Below, one piece after another: positions 23,900 to 33,779 of a stretch of DNA of 64,000 nt (positions within the stretch are counted from its first letter, which is position 1; the number at the start of each line of letters is the position of its first letter). The position numbers were made by a program, and so were the translations under genes. The notes under the pieces are model-generated. The model saw nothing but the letters and a program-made list of their open reading frames with translations. It was not told the origin of the DNA and ran no database searches. The DNA lies in contig CAYYOL010000006.1 of the NCBI GenBank assembly GCA_964473245.1, positions 1-64,000 on the forward strand. Reading direction: 5' to 3'. The DNA comes from CAYZJV01 sp964473245. Lineage in GTDB: Bacteria > Spirochaetota > Spirochaetia > Sphaerochaetales > Sphaerochaetaceae.

Positions 23900-25456
23900 A
23901 TGCACCACGATCTCACATTCGAACAATCGATAGGACAACACGTTATGATAGGGCTGTCCGGAACAGAGGTGGATGATGCGTTCGTTGATCTCGTACGAAC
24001 CTACAAGATTGGGAATGTACTCCTGCATCGTCGCAACTGCGAACACAAAGAACAGGTGCGAAGCCTCTGCTCCGATATCCGTCAGCTGATTGAACAGGAG
24101 ACTGGCAGGGAACCACTCATCGCGATAGCCGAAGAGGGGGGAACTGTAAGTGTACTCTCTCCCGATGCAACCCACATTCCAGGGGCAATGGCCATCAGCG
24201 CCACAGGAGATCAGGGTAATGCCTATACCTGCGGGCGGATCATTGCAGAGGAGTTGCGGGCTTTGGGAATCCAATGTAATTTCGCACCGAACTTGGCAGT
24301 GAACAGCAACAGGATGAACCCTGTTGCAGGAATTCAATCGTATTCGGACAACCCGGAGACCGTAGCAGACTTTGCCGGGTCCACTGCTAGAGGGCTCTCG
24401 GATGGGTCGGTCGCTGCTTTCTGTAAGTTTTTTCCTGGCCATGGAGATACGATAACCGACGAACAGACAGGACTGCAGGTCCTCGACAAAATGCGCGAGG
24501 AGCTCGATGCATGTGAATTGCTCCCATTCGCTTCTGCTGTCGCAAACGCCATTGCGGGAGTGATCGTCGGTCACATTCTGGTGCCGGCTCTTGAAACTCA
24601 ACCTATCGTAGCGTCGCTTTCAGGTTCCATCATTACTGAGCTGCTTCGCAACGAGATGGGATATGATGGAATCGTGTGCACCGATTATCTTGATTCGGAA
24701 CCGATTCAACGCCAATATGGTGTCGCCCATGCAGCGGTCGAGGCACTCAAAGCGGGTGTGGATCTGATACTGCTGTCCGAAAATCACGATTGGGTAGCTG
24801 AAGTGGTCGGAGCAATCGCAGAGAGTCACCGAAACGGGTATCTCTCCTGGGAAGAACACCAACGGTCCCAGAGCCGAATCGCCACTGTCAAACAACGATT
24901 CTCCCTCCGTACCACCAACCCGATCACCGTCGTCGGATCGGAAGAACATACCGGCATTGCTCGAGCACTCATGGCACGAGCTGTATGTGCAGGGAACCTC
25001 CCACTCGAGACACTTCCTGAACTCGGCGATCATCCACTGTTTCTCGGGTGTATCCCGGACATACCTGCACAACTCTCGGGTGGCGAGGCACACGCTGCAC
25101 TCTTTCCCCATTGGATGGCTAACCATATTGGGGGACGATCCCTTATCACTCCGACTGACCCAACCAATGAAGAGATCATAGGCTTGATGGAGGAGACAAA
25201 AGGAACGAGCTCAATCATCATCGGCACCTACAATGGATATGTGCAGAAGGGACAGTTGGCACTGGCAAATGCTATGGCAGGCACAGGCCTGATCACCGTG
25301 GTGGTCGCACTGGGGGACCCGTATGATCTGGTCTACCTTGCAGAGAATATCCACAGTTTCGCCACATTCGAATACTCACCGCTTGCATTCGAAGCTATCA
25401 GATGCATCCTTACCCATGAGCGGTCGGCAACAGGCGTGCTTCCTATACACTGGTAG
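23900..25456 (+). CDS. Glycoside hydrolase family 3 (NagZ-like beta-N-acetylhexosaminidase)
   Basis: 518 residues with a GH3 N-terminal barrel: NFAPNLAVNSNRMNPVAG, KFFPGHGDT (the NagZ His-Asp general acid loop) and CTDYLDSE with the likely nucleophile Asp. A second GH3 domain of about 170 residues follows. NagZ-like enzymes remove GlcNAc during peptidoglycan recycling; no signal peptide is seen, consistent with a cytoplasmic role. The downstream ATG with AAGGAG 6 bases before it was preferred to the upstream one. A beta-glucosidase-type activity cannot be excluded. Confidence 0.87.
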   Translation: MHHDLTFEQSIGQHVMIGLSGTEVDDAFVDLVRTYKIGNVLLHRRNCEHKEQVRSLCSDIRQLIEQETGREPLIAIAEEGGTVSVLSPDATHIPGAMAISATGDQGNAYTCGRIIAEELRALGIQCNFAPNLAVNSNRMNPVAGIQSYSDNPETVADFAGSTARGLSDGSVAAFCKFFPGHGDTITDEQTGLQVLDKMREELDACELLPFASAVANAIAGVIVGHILVPALETQPIVASLSGSIITELLRNEMGYDGIVCTDYLDSEPIQRQYGVAHAAVEALKAGVDLILLSENHDWVAEVVGAIAESHRNGYLSWEEHQRSQSRIATVKQRFSLRTTNPITVVGSEEHTGIARALMARAVCAGNLPLETLPELGDHPLFLGCIPDIPAQLSGGEAHAALFPHWMANHIGGRSLITPTDPTNEEIIGLMEETKGTSSIIIGTYNGYVQKGQLALANAMAGTGLITVVVALGDPYDLVYLAENIHSFATFEYSPLAFEAIRCILTHERSATGVLPIHW

Positions 25457-25522
25457 GGTCCACTTTACCAAACTCGTATTTTCTTGTACTGTCTGTGCAA
25501 AATTCACCTCGTAGGAGACCGC

Positions 25523-26185
25523 ATGCTCAGCCGAGAACACAAAAAGTTTATCCTGTTCGCCCTCTATCTCACATCCATGGTACTGGTAAATACGCTTGGA
25601 TCCAAAATTACGACATTGGGCTCTGTCCGAGCATCGGTTGGAGTCTTCTTCATGCCGATTCTCTTCCTGGTAACCGATATCATCGGCGAAGTGTATGGCC
25701 GAAAAACCTCTGCACTCTTCGTGAATATCTCATCGGCAATGCTGGTGTTCATGTTTGCCATGATTGGTCTCTGCATCGTGCTTCCACCGAACCCGACTTG
25801 GGGATTGCAGGAGTCCTATGCGACCATCTTCGGTTCGAGTATGCGCATGACCGCTGCAAGCCTCATTTCGTTCTTCATAGCTCAACATGTCGATGTCTTC
25901 ACCTTCTCGCTCATGAAGCGACTCACACGGGACCGTTATCTCTGGATCCGAAACAATGTGAGCACGATGGTCAGCCAACTCATCGATACCACGATCTTTA
26001 TGTTCATCGCGTTCTACCATATGACCGACCAATACACGGTTCCATTCATTATCAGTCTTATCATACCCTACTGGTTGTTCAAAGTCCTGTTCGCATTCAT
26101 CGACACCCCGCTCTGTTATCTCGGTGTGTGGTGGGTACGGAGGGAACCCAAGACCAATACACAGGAGATCACAAGCGAATCATGA
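25523..26185 (+). CDS. Queuosine precursor transporter, YhhQ/VUT family
   Basis: 220 residues, six membrane segments. Family landmarks: VNTLGSKI near the start, FLVTDIIGEVYGRK in helix 3, and DTTIFMFIAF, FAFIDTPLCY towards the C-terminus. YhhQ imports 7-cyano-7-deazaguanine or 7-aminomethyl-7-deazaguanine for queuosine in tRNA. The ATG at 25523 has AGGAG 6 bases upstream. It overlaps the SGNH hydrolase gene by 4 bases. Confidence 0.88.
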   Translation: MLSREHKKFILFALYLTSMVLVNTLGSKITTLGSVRASVGVFFMPILFLVTDIIGEVYGRKTSALFVNISSAMLVFMFAMIGLCIVLPPNPTWGLQESYATIFGSSMRMTAASLISFFIAQHVDVFTFSLMKRLTRDRYLWIRNNVSTMVSQLIDTTIFMFIAFYHMTDQYTVPFIISLIIPYWLFKVLFAFIDTPLCYLGVWWVRREPKTNTQEITSES

Positions 26186-26901
26186 GAAAAGCCATACTGT
26201 TCGGAGACAGTCTCACTGCAGGCCGCATAGGGATCTCCTACCGAAGGTATATACCAGTGGCAACAGAAGCACATGGTATAGAAGGAGATACGTGGTCACT
26301 TACAGTCAATCGACTCCGACGGTACCTCGCCAAGCGTAGCCCCGGAAGGGAAATCACCATGGTTCTCGAATCTGGAGCGAACGATCTGCTACTCCCCTTT
26401 ATGGCGCAGAACCACGCTTCCTGGAAACAGGCTACTGTGCAGCTGAATACGACTTCTCAGAAGCCGATCGAAGAACATGACGCATTCATAGAGCAATGCT
26501 CGATGGACCTCAAGGAGCTGAGTGAGCTTGTCGGACATGCATCGCTCATGGTCTGCTCGATTCCAATACTCGGAGAGCAACTGGATTCACCGTTGAACCG
26601 TGAACGGGACAGACGAAATGGTTCCATGAGAGACATCGTCGAGCAGTACGAGAACCTTCTGTGGTGCGATATTACCCAAGCGGTGGAGGCTTTCGTTCGC
26701 GAACAGGGGGGATCTTCACCCTATCTCCCAGAACACCCGCAGGATATCGAGAGAGATGTTGCACGGATAGGAACCGATGAGGTGAAAGCATCGCACGTAT
26801 CGGAGGAGCGAGACCTCGTTGCGACAATCGATGGTGTGCATCCGAATGGAGCCGGGGCACAACTGATCGGATCTGCCATCACCACCATGCTTCCCTGGTG
26901 A
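26182..26901 (+). CDS. SGNH/GDSL-family hydrolase
   Basis: 239 residues of the SGNH hydrolase fold: block I FGDSLTAGR with the nucleophile Ser, block III GAND, and block V DGVHPN with the catalytic Asp and His. No signal peptide, so a cytoplasmic esterase or lipase-like enzyme is likely; the substrate is unknown. The start overlaps the upstream transporter stop (ATGA), meaning coupled translation. There is an extra region rich in Glu and Arg (about 175-215) before block V that is not usual for small GDSL enzymes. Confidence 0.85.
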   Translation: MRKAILFGDSLTAGRIGISYRRYIPVATEAHGIEGDTWSLTVNRLRRYLAKRSPGREITMVLESGANDLLLPFMAQNHASWKQATVQLNTTSQKPIEEHDAFIEQCSMDLKELSELVGHASLMVCSIPILGEQLDSPLNRERDRRNGSMRDIVEQYENLLWCDITQAVEAFVREQGGSSPYLPEHPQDIERDVARIGTDEVKASHVSEERDLVATIDGVHPNGAGAQLIGSAITTMLPW

Positions 26902-26984
26902 GCACTCGCTTCACGAATGCACTTTCTTTTAGTACATTACAGCTACACGATTATTATGTACAACATCTTACTGGAGGATAATTC

Positions 26985-29357
26985 ATGGCAGATCAGGAAC
27001 TGATGCCCGTAGAGCAAACCCTGCCTCATAATCTTTTCATACTCCCCCTCGTGGGAAACCCCATATTCCCTGGACTCTTCACGCCATTGGTGATAGAGAG
27101 CAAAGAGGATATCGAGATTGTGAATCAGGCTATGGCACATGGAGGGGATATCGGATTGCTGTTGGTGAAGGACGAGTCCAAAACCGATTATGATCCGGAG
27201 AATCTCTACCGGGTAGGCACAATTGCGAAGATAATCAAGAGAATCAAGCTGCCAGATGGCGGTATGAACATATTCATCTCAACACTCAAGCGTTTTCAGG
27301 TAAAGGATTTCCACTCGAGTGGCAGATTCATTATCGCCGATGTTGAGTACCTTGATGATATCGAAGACAACCCAACGGAACTGAAAGCTTGGACTCGCCA
27401 GTTGATCACCGAGACGAAGAAGCTCTCGAAGGGGAATCCTCTCTTTACCGAGGAGATGCGTCTGAATATGGTGAACATCGATCAGGCGGGGAAAATGGCC
27501 GATTTCATCGCAAGCATCATCAACATCGACCGGAGACAGCAACAGCGCATTCTCGAGACGCTGAATGTCAGACGCCGTATGGAGCGAGTCCTTGTATTCA
27601 TAAAGAAGGAGCAGCAAGTTCTTGCTATGCAGGAACAGATTCAGCACCGCGTAAACAGCAAACTCGAAAAGAATCAACGCGAATACTTTTTGAGAGAGGA
27701 GTTGAAGCACATCCAACAGGAGCTGGGACTCACCAGCGATCCAAGAAGTGCCATTTTCAGTAAGCTCAGTAAGCAGATTGCTGCGCTGAATCTGGAGGGA
27801 GAGGTTGCTGAAGCAGTTAACAACGAATTGGAGAAGTTCCAATCGCTTGACCCCAATAGTCCCGAGTACTCGATAACTCGAACATATCTCGAAACCGTAG
27901 CTGCGCTACCCTGGCAGGAGCCGAAACCGGAGGACTTTTCGATAGAGTCGGCGAAGAAGATACTCGAGCGGGACCACTATGGCCTCAAGGATGTAAAAGA
28001 TAGAATTCTCGAGTATCTTGCCGTGCGAAAGAAGAAACAGGATACAAAGGGCTCGATCATCTGTCTGGTGGGCCCTCCTGGAGTCGGTAAGACCTCGGTT
28101 GGACGGTCGGTCGCTCGGGCACTGAAAAAGGAGTATTACCGTTTCAGTGTGGGTGGCATGCGAGATGAGGCTGAGATCAAAGGTCACCGAAGAACCTATA
28201 TCGGTGCCATGCCCGGAAAAGTGATACAGGGACTGAAGACGGTGAAATCCAAGAATCCGGTGTTCCTTATCGATGAGATTGATAAGATGGGAATCTCCTT
28301 TCAGGGTGATCCTGCATCTGCTCTTCTTGAGGTACTCGACCCTGAGCAGAACATCACATTCCGGGATCACTACCTCGATCTCCCCTTTGATATTTCTGAG
28401 ATTCTTTTCATTGTCACGGCAAATAGTCTGGAGACCATTCCCAGACCCCTGCTCGATAGGATGGAAGTCATTCAGATAGCCGGTTACACCACACAGGAGA
28501 AGCTGGCCATCGGGAAGAAGTATTTGGTGCCGAAGAGTCTGAAGAAACACGGCCTCACCAAGAAAGAAGTCTCCTATACCTCCGCAATCCTGCAGGAGAT
28601 TGCAGAATCGTATGCTCGAGAAGCTGGGGTGAGAAACTATGAGAAGTCTCTCGATCGAATTCATCGAAAGATCGCCAGGGAGATTCTCGAACACGACCCG
28701 AAACTGCCGGTTCGTGTGAACAAACAGAAAATGGTGGACTACCTTGGACAGCCCATATTCCGTGAAGATGAAATACTCCGGGCGGATCGGCCTGGAATGG
28801 CTATAGGACTAGCCTGGACAAGCATGGGTGGTGACACACTCATGATCGAGGCTGTCGCCTACCCGGGAAAGGGAGAACTCAAACTCACCGGTAAACTAGG
28901 AGAGGTCATGCAGGAGTCTGCGAATATTGCACTTACGCACCTGAAATCTATCGGAAAGTTGCACGGTATTGAGCAGAGTTGGTTCGACACACATGCAATC
29001 CACCTTCATGTACCCGAAGGGGCTACACCGAAGGATGGCCCATCGGCCGGTATCACCATGGCGACCGCTCTCTTCTCACTGATTACAGATACGGTGATTA
29101 AGCAGGACCTTGCCATGACCGGTGAGCTCGACCTGGTTGGAAAGGTCATGCCGATCGGCGGATTGAAGGAGAAGATTCTCGCAGCTCGTCGAAACAAGAT
29201 CGAAACGATACTCATTCCGAAGTTCAACAAGCGAGATCTGGATGAATTGGACGATGAGATCAAGGAGGGAATCACCTTCCACCCGGTGGGAACGTTCGAT
29301 GAAGTACTCCACCATGTTTTCTCTATCGATCGAAAACAATCGGGAGCCACTCAGTGA
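26985..29357 (+). CDS. lon: ATP-dependent protease Lon
   Basis: 790-residue LonA. N-terminal substrate-binding domain, coiled-coil region about 180-260, AAA+ module with Walker A GPPGVGKTS (about 364-372) and Walker B VFLIDEIDK, and protease domain with catalytic Ser in PKDGPSAGI and Lys in GGLKEKILAA. Cytoplasmic degradation of damaged and regulatory proteins. GGAGG precedes the ATG. It overlaps the U32-family gene at its end. No recognisable CIRCE or other heat-shock operator was found in the 83 bases upstream. Confidence 0.97.
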   Translation: MADQELMPVEQTLPHNLFILPLVGNPIFPGLFTPLVIESKEDIEIVNQAMAHGGDIGLLLVKDESKTDYDPENLYRVGTIAKIIKRIKLPDGGMNIFISTLKRFQVKDFHSSGRFIIADVEYLDDIEDNPTELKAWTRQLITETKKLSKGNPLFTEEMRLNMVNIDQAGKMADFIASIINIDRRQQQRILETLNVRRRMERVLVFIKKEQQVLAMQEQIQHRVNSKLEKNQREYFLREELKHIQQELGLTSDPRSAIFSKLSKQIAALNLEGEVAEAVNNELEKFQSLDPNSPEYSITRTYLETVAALPWQEPKPEDFSIESAKKILERDHYGLKDVKDRILEYLAVRKKKQDTKGSIICLVGPPGVGKTSVGRSVARALKKEYYRFSVGGMRDEAEIKGHRRTYIGAMPGKVIQGLKTVKSKNPVFLIDEIDKMGISFQGDPASALLEVLDPEQNITFRDHYLDLPFDISEILFIVTANSLETIPRPLLDRMEVIQIAGYTTQEKLAIGKKYLVPKSLKKHGLTKKEVSYTSAILQEIAESYAREAGVRNYEKSLDRIHRKIAREILEHDPKLPVRVNKQKMVDYLGQPIFREDEILRADRPGMAIGLAWTSMGGDTLMIEAVAYPGKGELKLTGKLGEVMQESANIALTHLKSIGKLHGIEQSWFDTHAIHLHVPEGATPKDGPSAGITMATALFSLITDTVIKQDLAMTGELDLVGKVMPIGGLKEKILAARRNKIETILIPKFNKRDLDELDDEIKEGITFHPVGTFDEVLHHVFSIDRKQSGATQ

Positions 29358-30601
29358 TGGAGTTACTGAGCCCGGCGGGCACCCTGGAGAAACTACGGTA
29401 TGCCTATACGTACGGTGCAGATGCAGCGTACGTAGGCATGCAGGATTTTTCCCTCCGTACCAGAGCGGGAAACATTACCGATTCCGATATAGAGGAACTC
29501 AACCGAATCAAGGGTGACCGACGACTCTATGCTGCAATCAACAGTTATCTCCATGAACGCGATATCAGTGTTCTAGAAGACCGGCTGAACAGCATTGCAG
29601 CCTACCCGTTCGATGCATTCATTGTGAGCGATCTTGGTGCAGCCATGGTGCTTCGCCGAACATTCGGAGACGATCGTGCCCTCCATTTGAGCACCCAGGC
29701 AAACTGTCTCAACAGCGAAGCAGTGAAGGCGTATCGTGATTTGGGATTCTCCCGGATCATCCTCGGCAGAGAGACCCCATTGGATGAGATCAAACGGATC
29801 AAGGATACGAATCCCGAGATGGAGATAGAGACCTTCGTACATGGGGCAATGTGCATGGCCTACTCTGGTCGTTGTTTTCTCAGCGCATTTCTCTCTGGAC
29901 GAAGTGCGAATCAGGGCGACTGCGCTCACACCTGCAGATGGACCTATCGGCTACTCGAACAGCGTGAAGCAAGTCGGTATCCGTCAGGTGAACTGGTACT
30001 CGAAGAGGAGAGCCGTCCGGGTGAGTACTATCCGGTCTACGAAGGAGATGGATACACCACCATACTGAGTTCGAAGGATCTTTGTATGATAGACCACCTT
30101 GCCAAGCTCAAAGAGGCAGGGGTCGATTCGTGTAAGATCGAAGGTCGAATGAAGTCGCTCTACTATGTGGCCACGGTCACGCGGGCATACAGAAAAGCAC
30201 TCGACGCGCTCGAAGGGCTCCCAGGATCCGAGGATTGGCGGGCATTTCGCGATGAGCTATTCCGTGTAAGTCATCGAGAATTCAGTACAGGGTTCTTCTT
30301 CGACGATGAGGAGATTGCAAAGGCGACTGAGGTCAGTTACTTGCGCGACTACCTCCTTATAGGAACCATCGGTGAGGCACGCGAACCTGGTCTATTTGAA
30401 CTGAATCTGAAAAACAAGATTGAACAGGGCACACCCGTGGAGTACATCGGTCCTCATACACTGGGAGTTGAAGATGATTCATTCTCTCTACAAGATGAGC
30501 ACGGAAACGAAATTTTAGCTGCCAATCATCATCAACTGGTGTTCCTCCGGACAGAAAAACCTATTGAAAAGGGCTTTATCATAAGGAAAAAAATGAATTA
30601 G
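29357..30601 (+). CDS. U32 peptidase-family protein, TrhP-like
   Basis: 414 residues of the U32 family. Its central segment MAYSGRCFLSAFLSGRSANQ followed by DCAHTCRW matches the iron-sulfur cysteine block of TrhP/YegQ, which takes part in prephenate-dependent 5-hydroxyuridine formation at tRNA position 34, more than the collagenase-like PrtC. The ATG overlaps the lon stop (TGATG); a GTG one codon upstream is possible. A Lon-U32 operon links protein quality control with a tRNA-modification-type enzyme, but the link may be incidental. Confidence 0.85.
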   Translation: MELLSPAGTLEKLRYAYTYGADAAYVGMQDFSLRTRAGNITDSDIEELNRIKGDRRLYAAINSYLHERDISVLEDRLNSIAAYPFDAFIVSDLGAAMVLRRTFGDDRALHLSTQANCLNSEAVKAYRDLGFSRIILGRETPLDEIKRIKDTNPEMEIETFVHGAMCMAYSGRCFLSAFLSGRSANQGDCAHTCRWTYRLLEQREASRYPSGELVLEEESRPGEYYPVYEGDGYTTILSSKDLCMIDHLAKLKEAGVDSCKIEGRMKSLYYVATVTRAYRKALDALEGLPGSEDWRAFRDELFRVSHREFSTGFFFDDEEIAKATEVSYLRDYLLIGTIGEAREPGLFELNLKNKIEQGTPVEYIGPHTLGVEDDSFSLQDEHGNEILAANHHQLVFLRTEKPIEKGFIIRKKMN

Positions 30602-30633
30602 GTCAAAACTATGTTAATTTTAGCCTTTTTTTT
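30601..30633 (+). terminator. Likely terminator after the U32-family gene
   Basis: Weak stem (GGTcAAAA paired with TTTTaGCC, one mismatch, 9-base loop) followed directly by eight T. It lies at the stop codon of the U32 gene and ahead of the Hc1-like gene's own promoter. Confidence 0.55.
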
Positions 30634-30654
30634 CCAATAATTCCTTAAAATTTC

Positions 30655-30682
30655 TTGTCATTTACTTCAGATATGATAGTAT
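30655..30682 (+). promoter_or_regulatory. Candidate promoter of the Hc1-like gene
   Basis: -35 TTGTCA (30655-30660), 16-base spacer, -10 TAGTAT (30677-30682); a TATGAT (30672-30677) overlaps it. AGGAGG lies 7 bases before the ATG at 30712. Confidence 0.5.
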
Positions 30683-30711
30683 GACAATAAGAAACAATAG
30701 GAGGCTTGCCA

Positions 30712-30888
30712 ATGACTATTCATGAGCAGATCGTGGCTCAATATGAGGCTTACATTGCAGAGAACCAGAAATTTACCGAAAAAGGTATCAAAGCTTCAGC
30801 AGCTAGAGCGAGAAAAGCTCTTGGTGAGATTGCTAAACTCTCGAAGGAAAGACGCAAGGAAATCCAGGACGAGAAGAACGAATTGTAG
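30712..30888 (+). CDS. Short Hc1-like (histone H1-like) protein
   Basis: 58 residues, very charged and helical. The core KGIKASAARARKALGEIAK resembles the conserved helix of Hc1-type histone H1-like proteins (typically KAAGARARKASLEL...), known from Chlamydia and Bacteroidetes. The Lys/Ala-rich DNA-binding tail of chlamydial Hc1 is missing. It has its own promoter and terminator and a perfect AGGAGG, so it is probably highly expressed. A nucleoid-associated role is inferred. A TTG two codons earlier is a less likely start. Confidence 0.75.
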   Translation: MTIHEQIVAQYEAYIAENQKFTEKGIKASAARARKALGEIAKLSKERRKEIQDEKNEL

Positions 30889-30910
30889 GCAATCTGCAAG
30901 GATTACTTGA

Positions 30911-30948
30911 AAACGGGCCGCTCCTTCATACAAGGATGGCCCGTTTTT
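30911..30948 (+). terminator. Bidirectional intrinsic terminator between Hc1-like gene and valS
   Basis: Stem ACGGGCC/GGCCCGT (30913-30919 and 30938-30944) followed by TTTTT on the plus strand and preceded by A's that give TTTT on the minus strand. It can end both convergent transcripts. Confidence 0.88.
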
Positions 30949-30975
30949 GTGTGTGCTGCGTTGTGTGAAAAGCAA

Positions 30976-33627
30976 TCAGAGGCTGCGAAGTAGCTCTAAG
31001 TGTTTCTTCCCTTTTTCTACCTTCTCTTCAAACTCAGCCTGCTTGCCGCGCTCTTTCTCGATAGCGACCTCTTTTGCATTCGCAAGGAACTGCTCATTCG
31101 ATAGCTTTTTGAGCGTACCGGAGAGAGACTTCTCACTTTTGGCGATCTCAAGCTCAATCCGAGAGATCTCCTGATCCACATCTATTGCATCTCGTACGAA
31201 CACGAACGCTTCGAACCCTGGACCTGCAACTGGAACAGCTTTGCCTACCGAAGCAGATCCATCGATATCGACTGTCAGCTGTGAGGCGTTTATGAATGTT
31301 GAGATGAGGTCTACATGCTCTTGAACAAACTCGGTTGCACCAAAATGCGCATCTGGACGAAACACCACCTGTAATTTCCGCTCATTTCCAATCTGCAACT
31401 CGCTTCTCAGTGAGCGAACACCACGCACCAGCTCCTGCATGGAATCGACGGTCGTCTTCGCTCGATCAAATTTCAGCTCATCCTGGAACTTCGGATATGG
31501 TGCATCGATCACCCTCCCCTCTGTGTTGGGAAGCTTTCCATAGATCTCCTCAGTGATGAATGAGACGAAGGGGTGCATAAGTCGCATGAGCCGCGCAAGA
31601 AGATCGAGCATGACACTCACCTGTCTGTTACGCTCATCCTCACCCTTTGTCGAGAGCGCATGCTTAGTCGCTTCGACATACCAGTCGCAGAAATCGTTCC
31701 AGAATACATCGTACATGGTCTGTGCTGCATCGTTGAATCGATACTGCACCATAGCCGCCTCAACCCGGGAGGACGCCTCGTTCAACTGGTGATACATCCA
31801 TTGATCCATCACACCGAGCTTGTCCATCTGGACAGGAACAAGTTCTCGTCCCTCAAGGTTCATAAGCAGGAACCGAGTTGCGTTCCACATCTTGTTGGCA
31901 AATCGACTACCGAGTTTGAACGATTCCATATCTATCAGGAGATCCTGTCCCTGAGCGGCCATGTAGCAGAGAGTGAATTTCATCGCATCTGCGCCATAGA
32001 GATCGACGACCTCAAGTGGATCGATCCCATTCCCAAGCGACTTCGACATCTTTCTTCCCTGTTTATCACGAACAAGACCAGTAATATAGATATCGGAAAA
32101 CGGCACTTCATCGAGAAATTCGAGTGAAGCCATAATCATTCGAGAGACCCAGAAGAAGATGATATCGTATCCTGTCACCAGTGTGGAAGTAGGAAAGAAC
32201 CGTTTGATATCCGGTGTCTTGTCTGGCCATCCGAGGGTGCTGAACGGCCACAGCCAGGAACTGAACCAGGTATCGAGCACATCCTCCTCTTGGCGAATAT
32301 GTGTGCTGTCGCACGCACTACACGTTGTCGGATCGGTACGCTCCACCATCATGTGACCACAATCTGCGCAATACCAGACGGGGATCCGGTGTCCCCACCA
32401 GAGCTGTCTACTTATGCACCAGTCACGAATATTCTCGAGCCAATGGCTGTATGTGTTCTCCCACCGTTTTGCATAGAACGAGAGCTTCTCCTCTCGCCAT
32501 GCTTGCAGTGCCTTTTGTGCCATGCCTTGCATTGACACAAACCACTGCTCGGAGAGGTATGGCTCGATCACCGTGGAGCATCGGTAGCAGTGACCGACAT
32601 CGTGGTTGTGCTCCTGACTACCGACTATGTACCCACCCGACTCCAAATCGGCGACCACACGCTTTCGAGCGGTGAGCACGTCGAGACTCCTGTATGCTTC
32701 GGGAACTAGATCGTTGAGTGTCCCATCCGGGTTGAGAATGTTCACCGATTCAAGCTGGTGCCGTTGTCCGATTTCCCAGTCATTCGGGTCGTGTGCCGGA
32801 GTGATCTTTACCATTCCGGTACCGAATTCTCGATCGACATAGTTATCTGCGATAATGGGGATGGGCTTGTTCGCCAGAGGCAGGATGACCGAAGTTCCGA
32901 TAAGGTGTGCATACCGCTCATCGTCTGGATTCACCGCAACCGCGACATCTCCGAACATGGTCTCAGGTCTCGTGGTGGCAACCGTGATTGCTCCCGACCC
33001 ATCTGCATAGGGGTAACGGACCTGATAGAGTTTCCCAGGAAGATGCTTGTATTCGACTTCGTCGTCTGCAAGCGCCGTACCGCAGTGGGTACAGTAGTTA
33101 ACCAGATAATTACCCTTGTAGATCAGCTTCCTTTCGTAGAGCGTGACGAATGCCTCACGAACCGCACGGGAGAGACCATCATCCATGGTGAACCGTTCTC
33201 TCGACCAGTCACAGGAGGATCCGATCTTCTCCAACTGTCTCTTGATGATCTCGTGGTGCCGGTCTTTGACCTTCCAGGTCTCTTCAAGAAACCGCTCTCT
33301 GCCCAGCTTGTGACGGCTGGTCCCCTCTTTTGCCAGTTGTCGCTCCACTACATGCTGTGTAGCTATACCAGCATGGTCTGTACCTGGAAGCCAGAGCGCA
33401 GGACGCCCACACATGCGGTGGTATCGTGTCAATGTATCTTGGAGGAGATTGTTCAGTGCATGACCCATATGGAGTATACCAGTCACATTCGGTGGTGGCA
33501 TGACAATGGTGAACGGCTTCCCTTCACCCTCCTTCGGTTCAAAGCAACCGCCGGTTTTCCAGTCCTCGTAAATTCTATCCTCGAAATCCTTCGGGTTATA
33601 CGCTTTCTCCAACTCCACAGCTTTCAT
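30976..33627 (-). CDS. valS: Valyl-tRNA synthetase
   Basis: 883-residue class I synthetase. HIGH-type motif PPNVTGILHMGHALN near residue 44, KMSKSLGNGIDP near 530, editing domain between them with TTRPETMFGDVAVAV, and a C-terminal coiled-coil (last ~65 residues, rich in Glu/Lys) typical of ValS. It contains CxxC pairs (YCADCGHMM, CSACDST) that may bind zinc. The ATG at 33627 with AGGAGG was chosen; the open frame extends 45 bases further. No T-box leader is visible. Confidence 0.97.
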   Translation of the reverse strand: MKAVELEKAYNPKDFEDRIYEDWKTGGCFEPKEGEGKPFTIVMPPPNVTGILHMGHALNNLLQDTLTRYHRMCGRPALWLPGTDHAGIATQHVVERQLAKEGTSRHKLGRERFLEETWKVKDRHHEIIKRQLEKIGSSCDWSRERFTMDDGLSRAVREAFVTLYERKLIYKGNYLVNYCTHCGTALADDEVEYKHLPGKLYQVRYPYADGSGAITVATTRPETMFGDVAVAVNPDDERYAHLIGTSVILPLANKPIPIIADNYVDREFGTGMVKITPAHDPNDWEIGQRHQLESVNILNPDGTLNDLVPEAYRSLDVLTARKRVVADLESGGYIVGSQEHNHDVGHCYRCSTVIEPYLSEQWFVSMQGMAQKALQAWREEKLSFYAKRWENTYSHWLENIRDWCISRQLWWGHRIPVWYCADCGHMMVERTDPTTCSACDSTHIRQEEDVLDTWFSSWLWPFSTLGWPDKTPDIKRFFPTSTLVTGYDIIFFWVSRMIMASLEFLDEVPFSDIYITGLVRDKQGRKMSKSLGNGIDPLEVVDLYGADAMKFTLCYMAAQGQDLLIDMESFKLGSRFANKMWNATRFLLMNLEGRELVPVQMDKLGVMDQWMYHQLNEASSRVEAAMVQYRFNDAAQTMYDVFWNDFCDWYVEATKHALSTKGEDERNRQVSVMLDLLARLMRLMHPFVSFITEEIYGKLPNTEGRVIDAPYPKFQDELKFDRAKTTVDSMQELVRGVRSLRSELQIGNERKLQVVFRPDAHFGATEFVQEHVDLISTFINASQLTVDIDGSASVGKAVPVAGPGFEAFVFVRDAIDVDQEISRIELEIAKSEKSLSGTLKKLSNEQFLANAKEVAIEKERGKQAEFEEKVEKGKKHLELLRSL

Positions 33628-33671
33628 GGGATTCCTCCTAAGATACAGCCCGTCACGGTGTGTGACGACCA

Positions 33672-33700
33672 CTTATACTAGCAAAATCGCCTAGTTGCAA
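33672..33700 (-). promoter_or_regulatory. valS promoter
   Basis: -35 TTGCAA (33695-33700), 17-base spacer, -10 TATAAG (33672-33677), about 45 bases before the valS ATG. Confidence 0.75.
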
Positions 33701-33779
33701 CAAGGTAGTGGCTCAGTATCTTTTCATGATGAGTCGGAGAACTCCAGAGATAGTAAAGATGATTGGATCTAGGACCTGC

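Noticed and set aside
26902..26984. Heat-shock (CIRCE) operator before lon
   Set aside because: No TTAGCACTC-N9-GAGTGCTAA-type repeat; only a weak TATTAT -10 candidate was seen.
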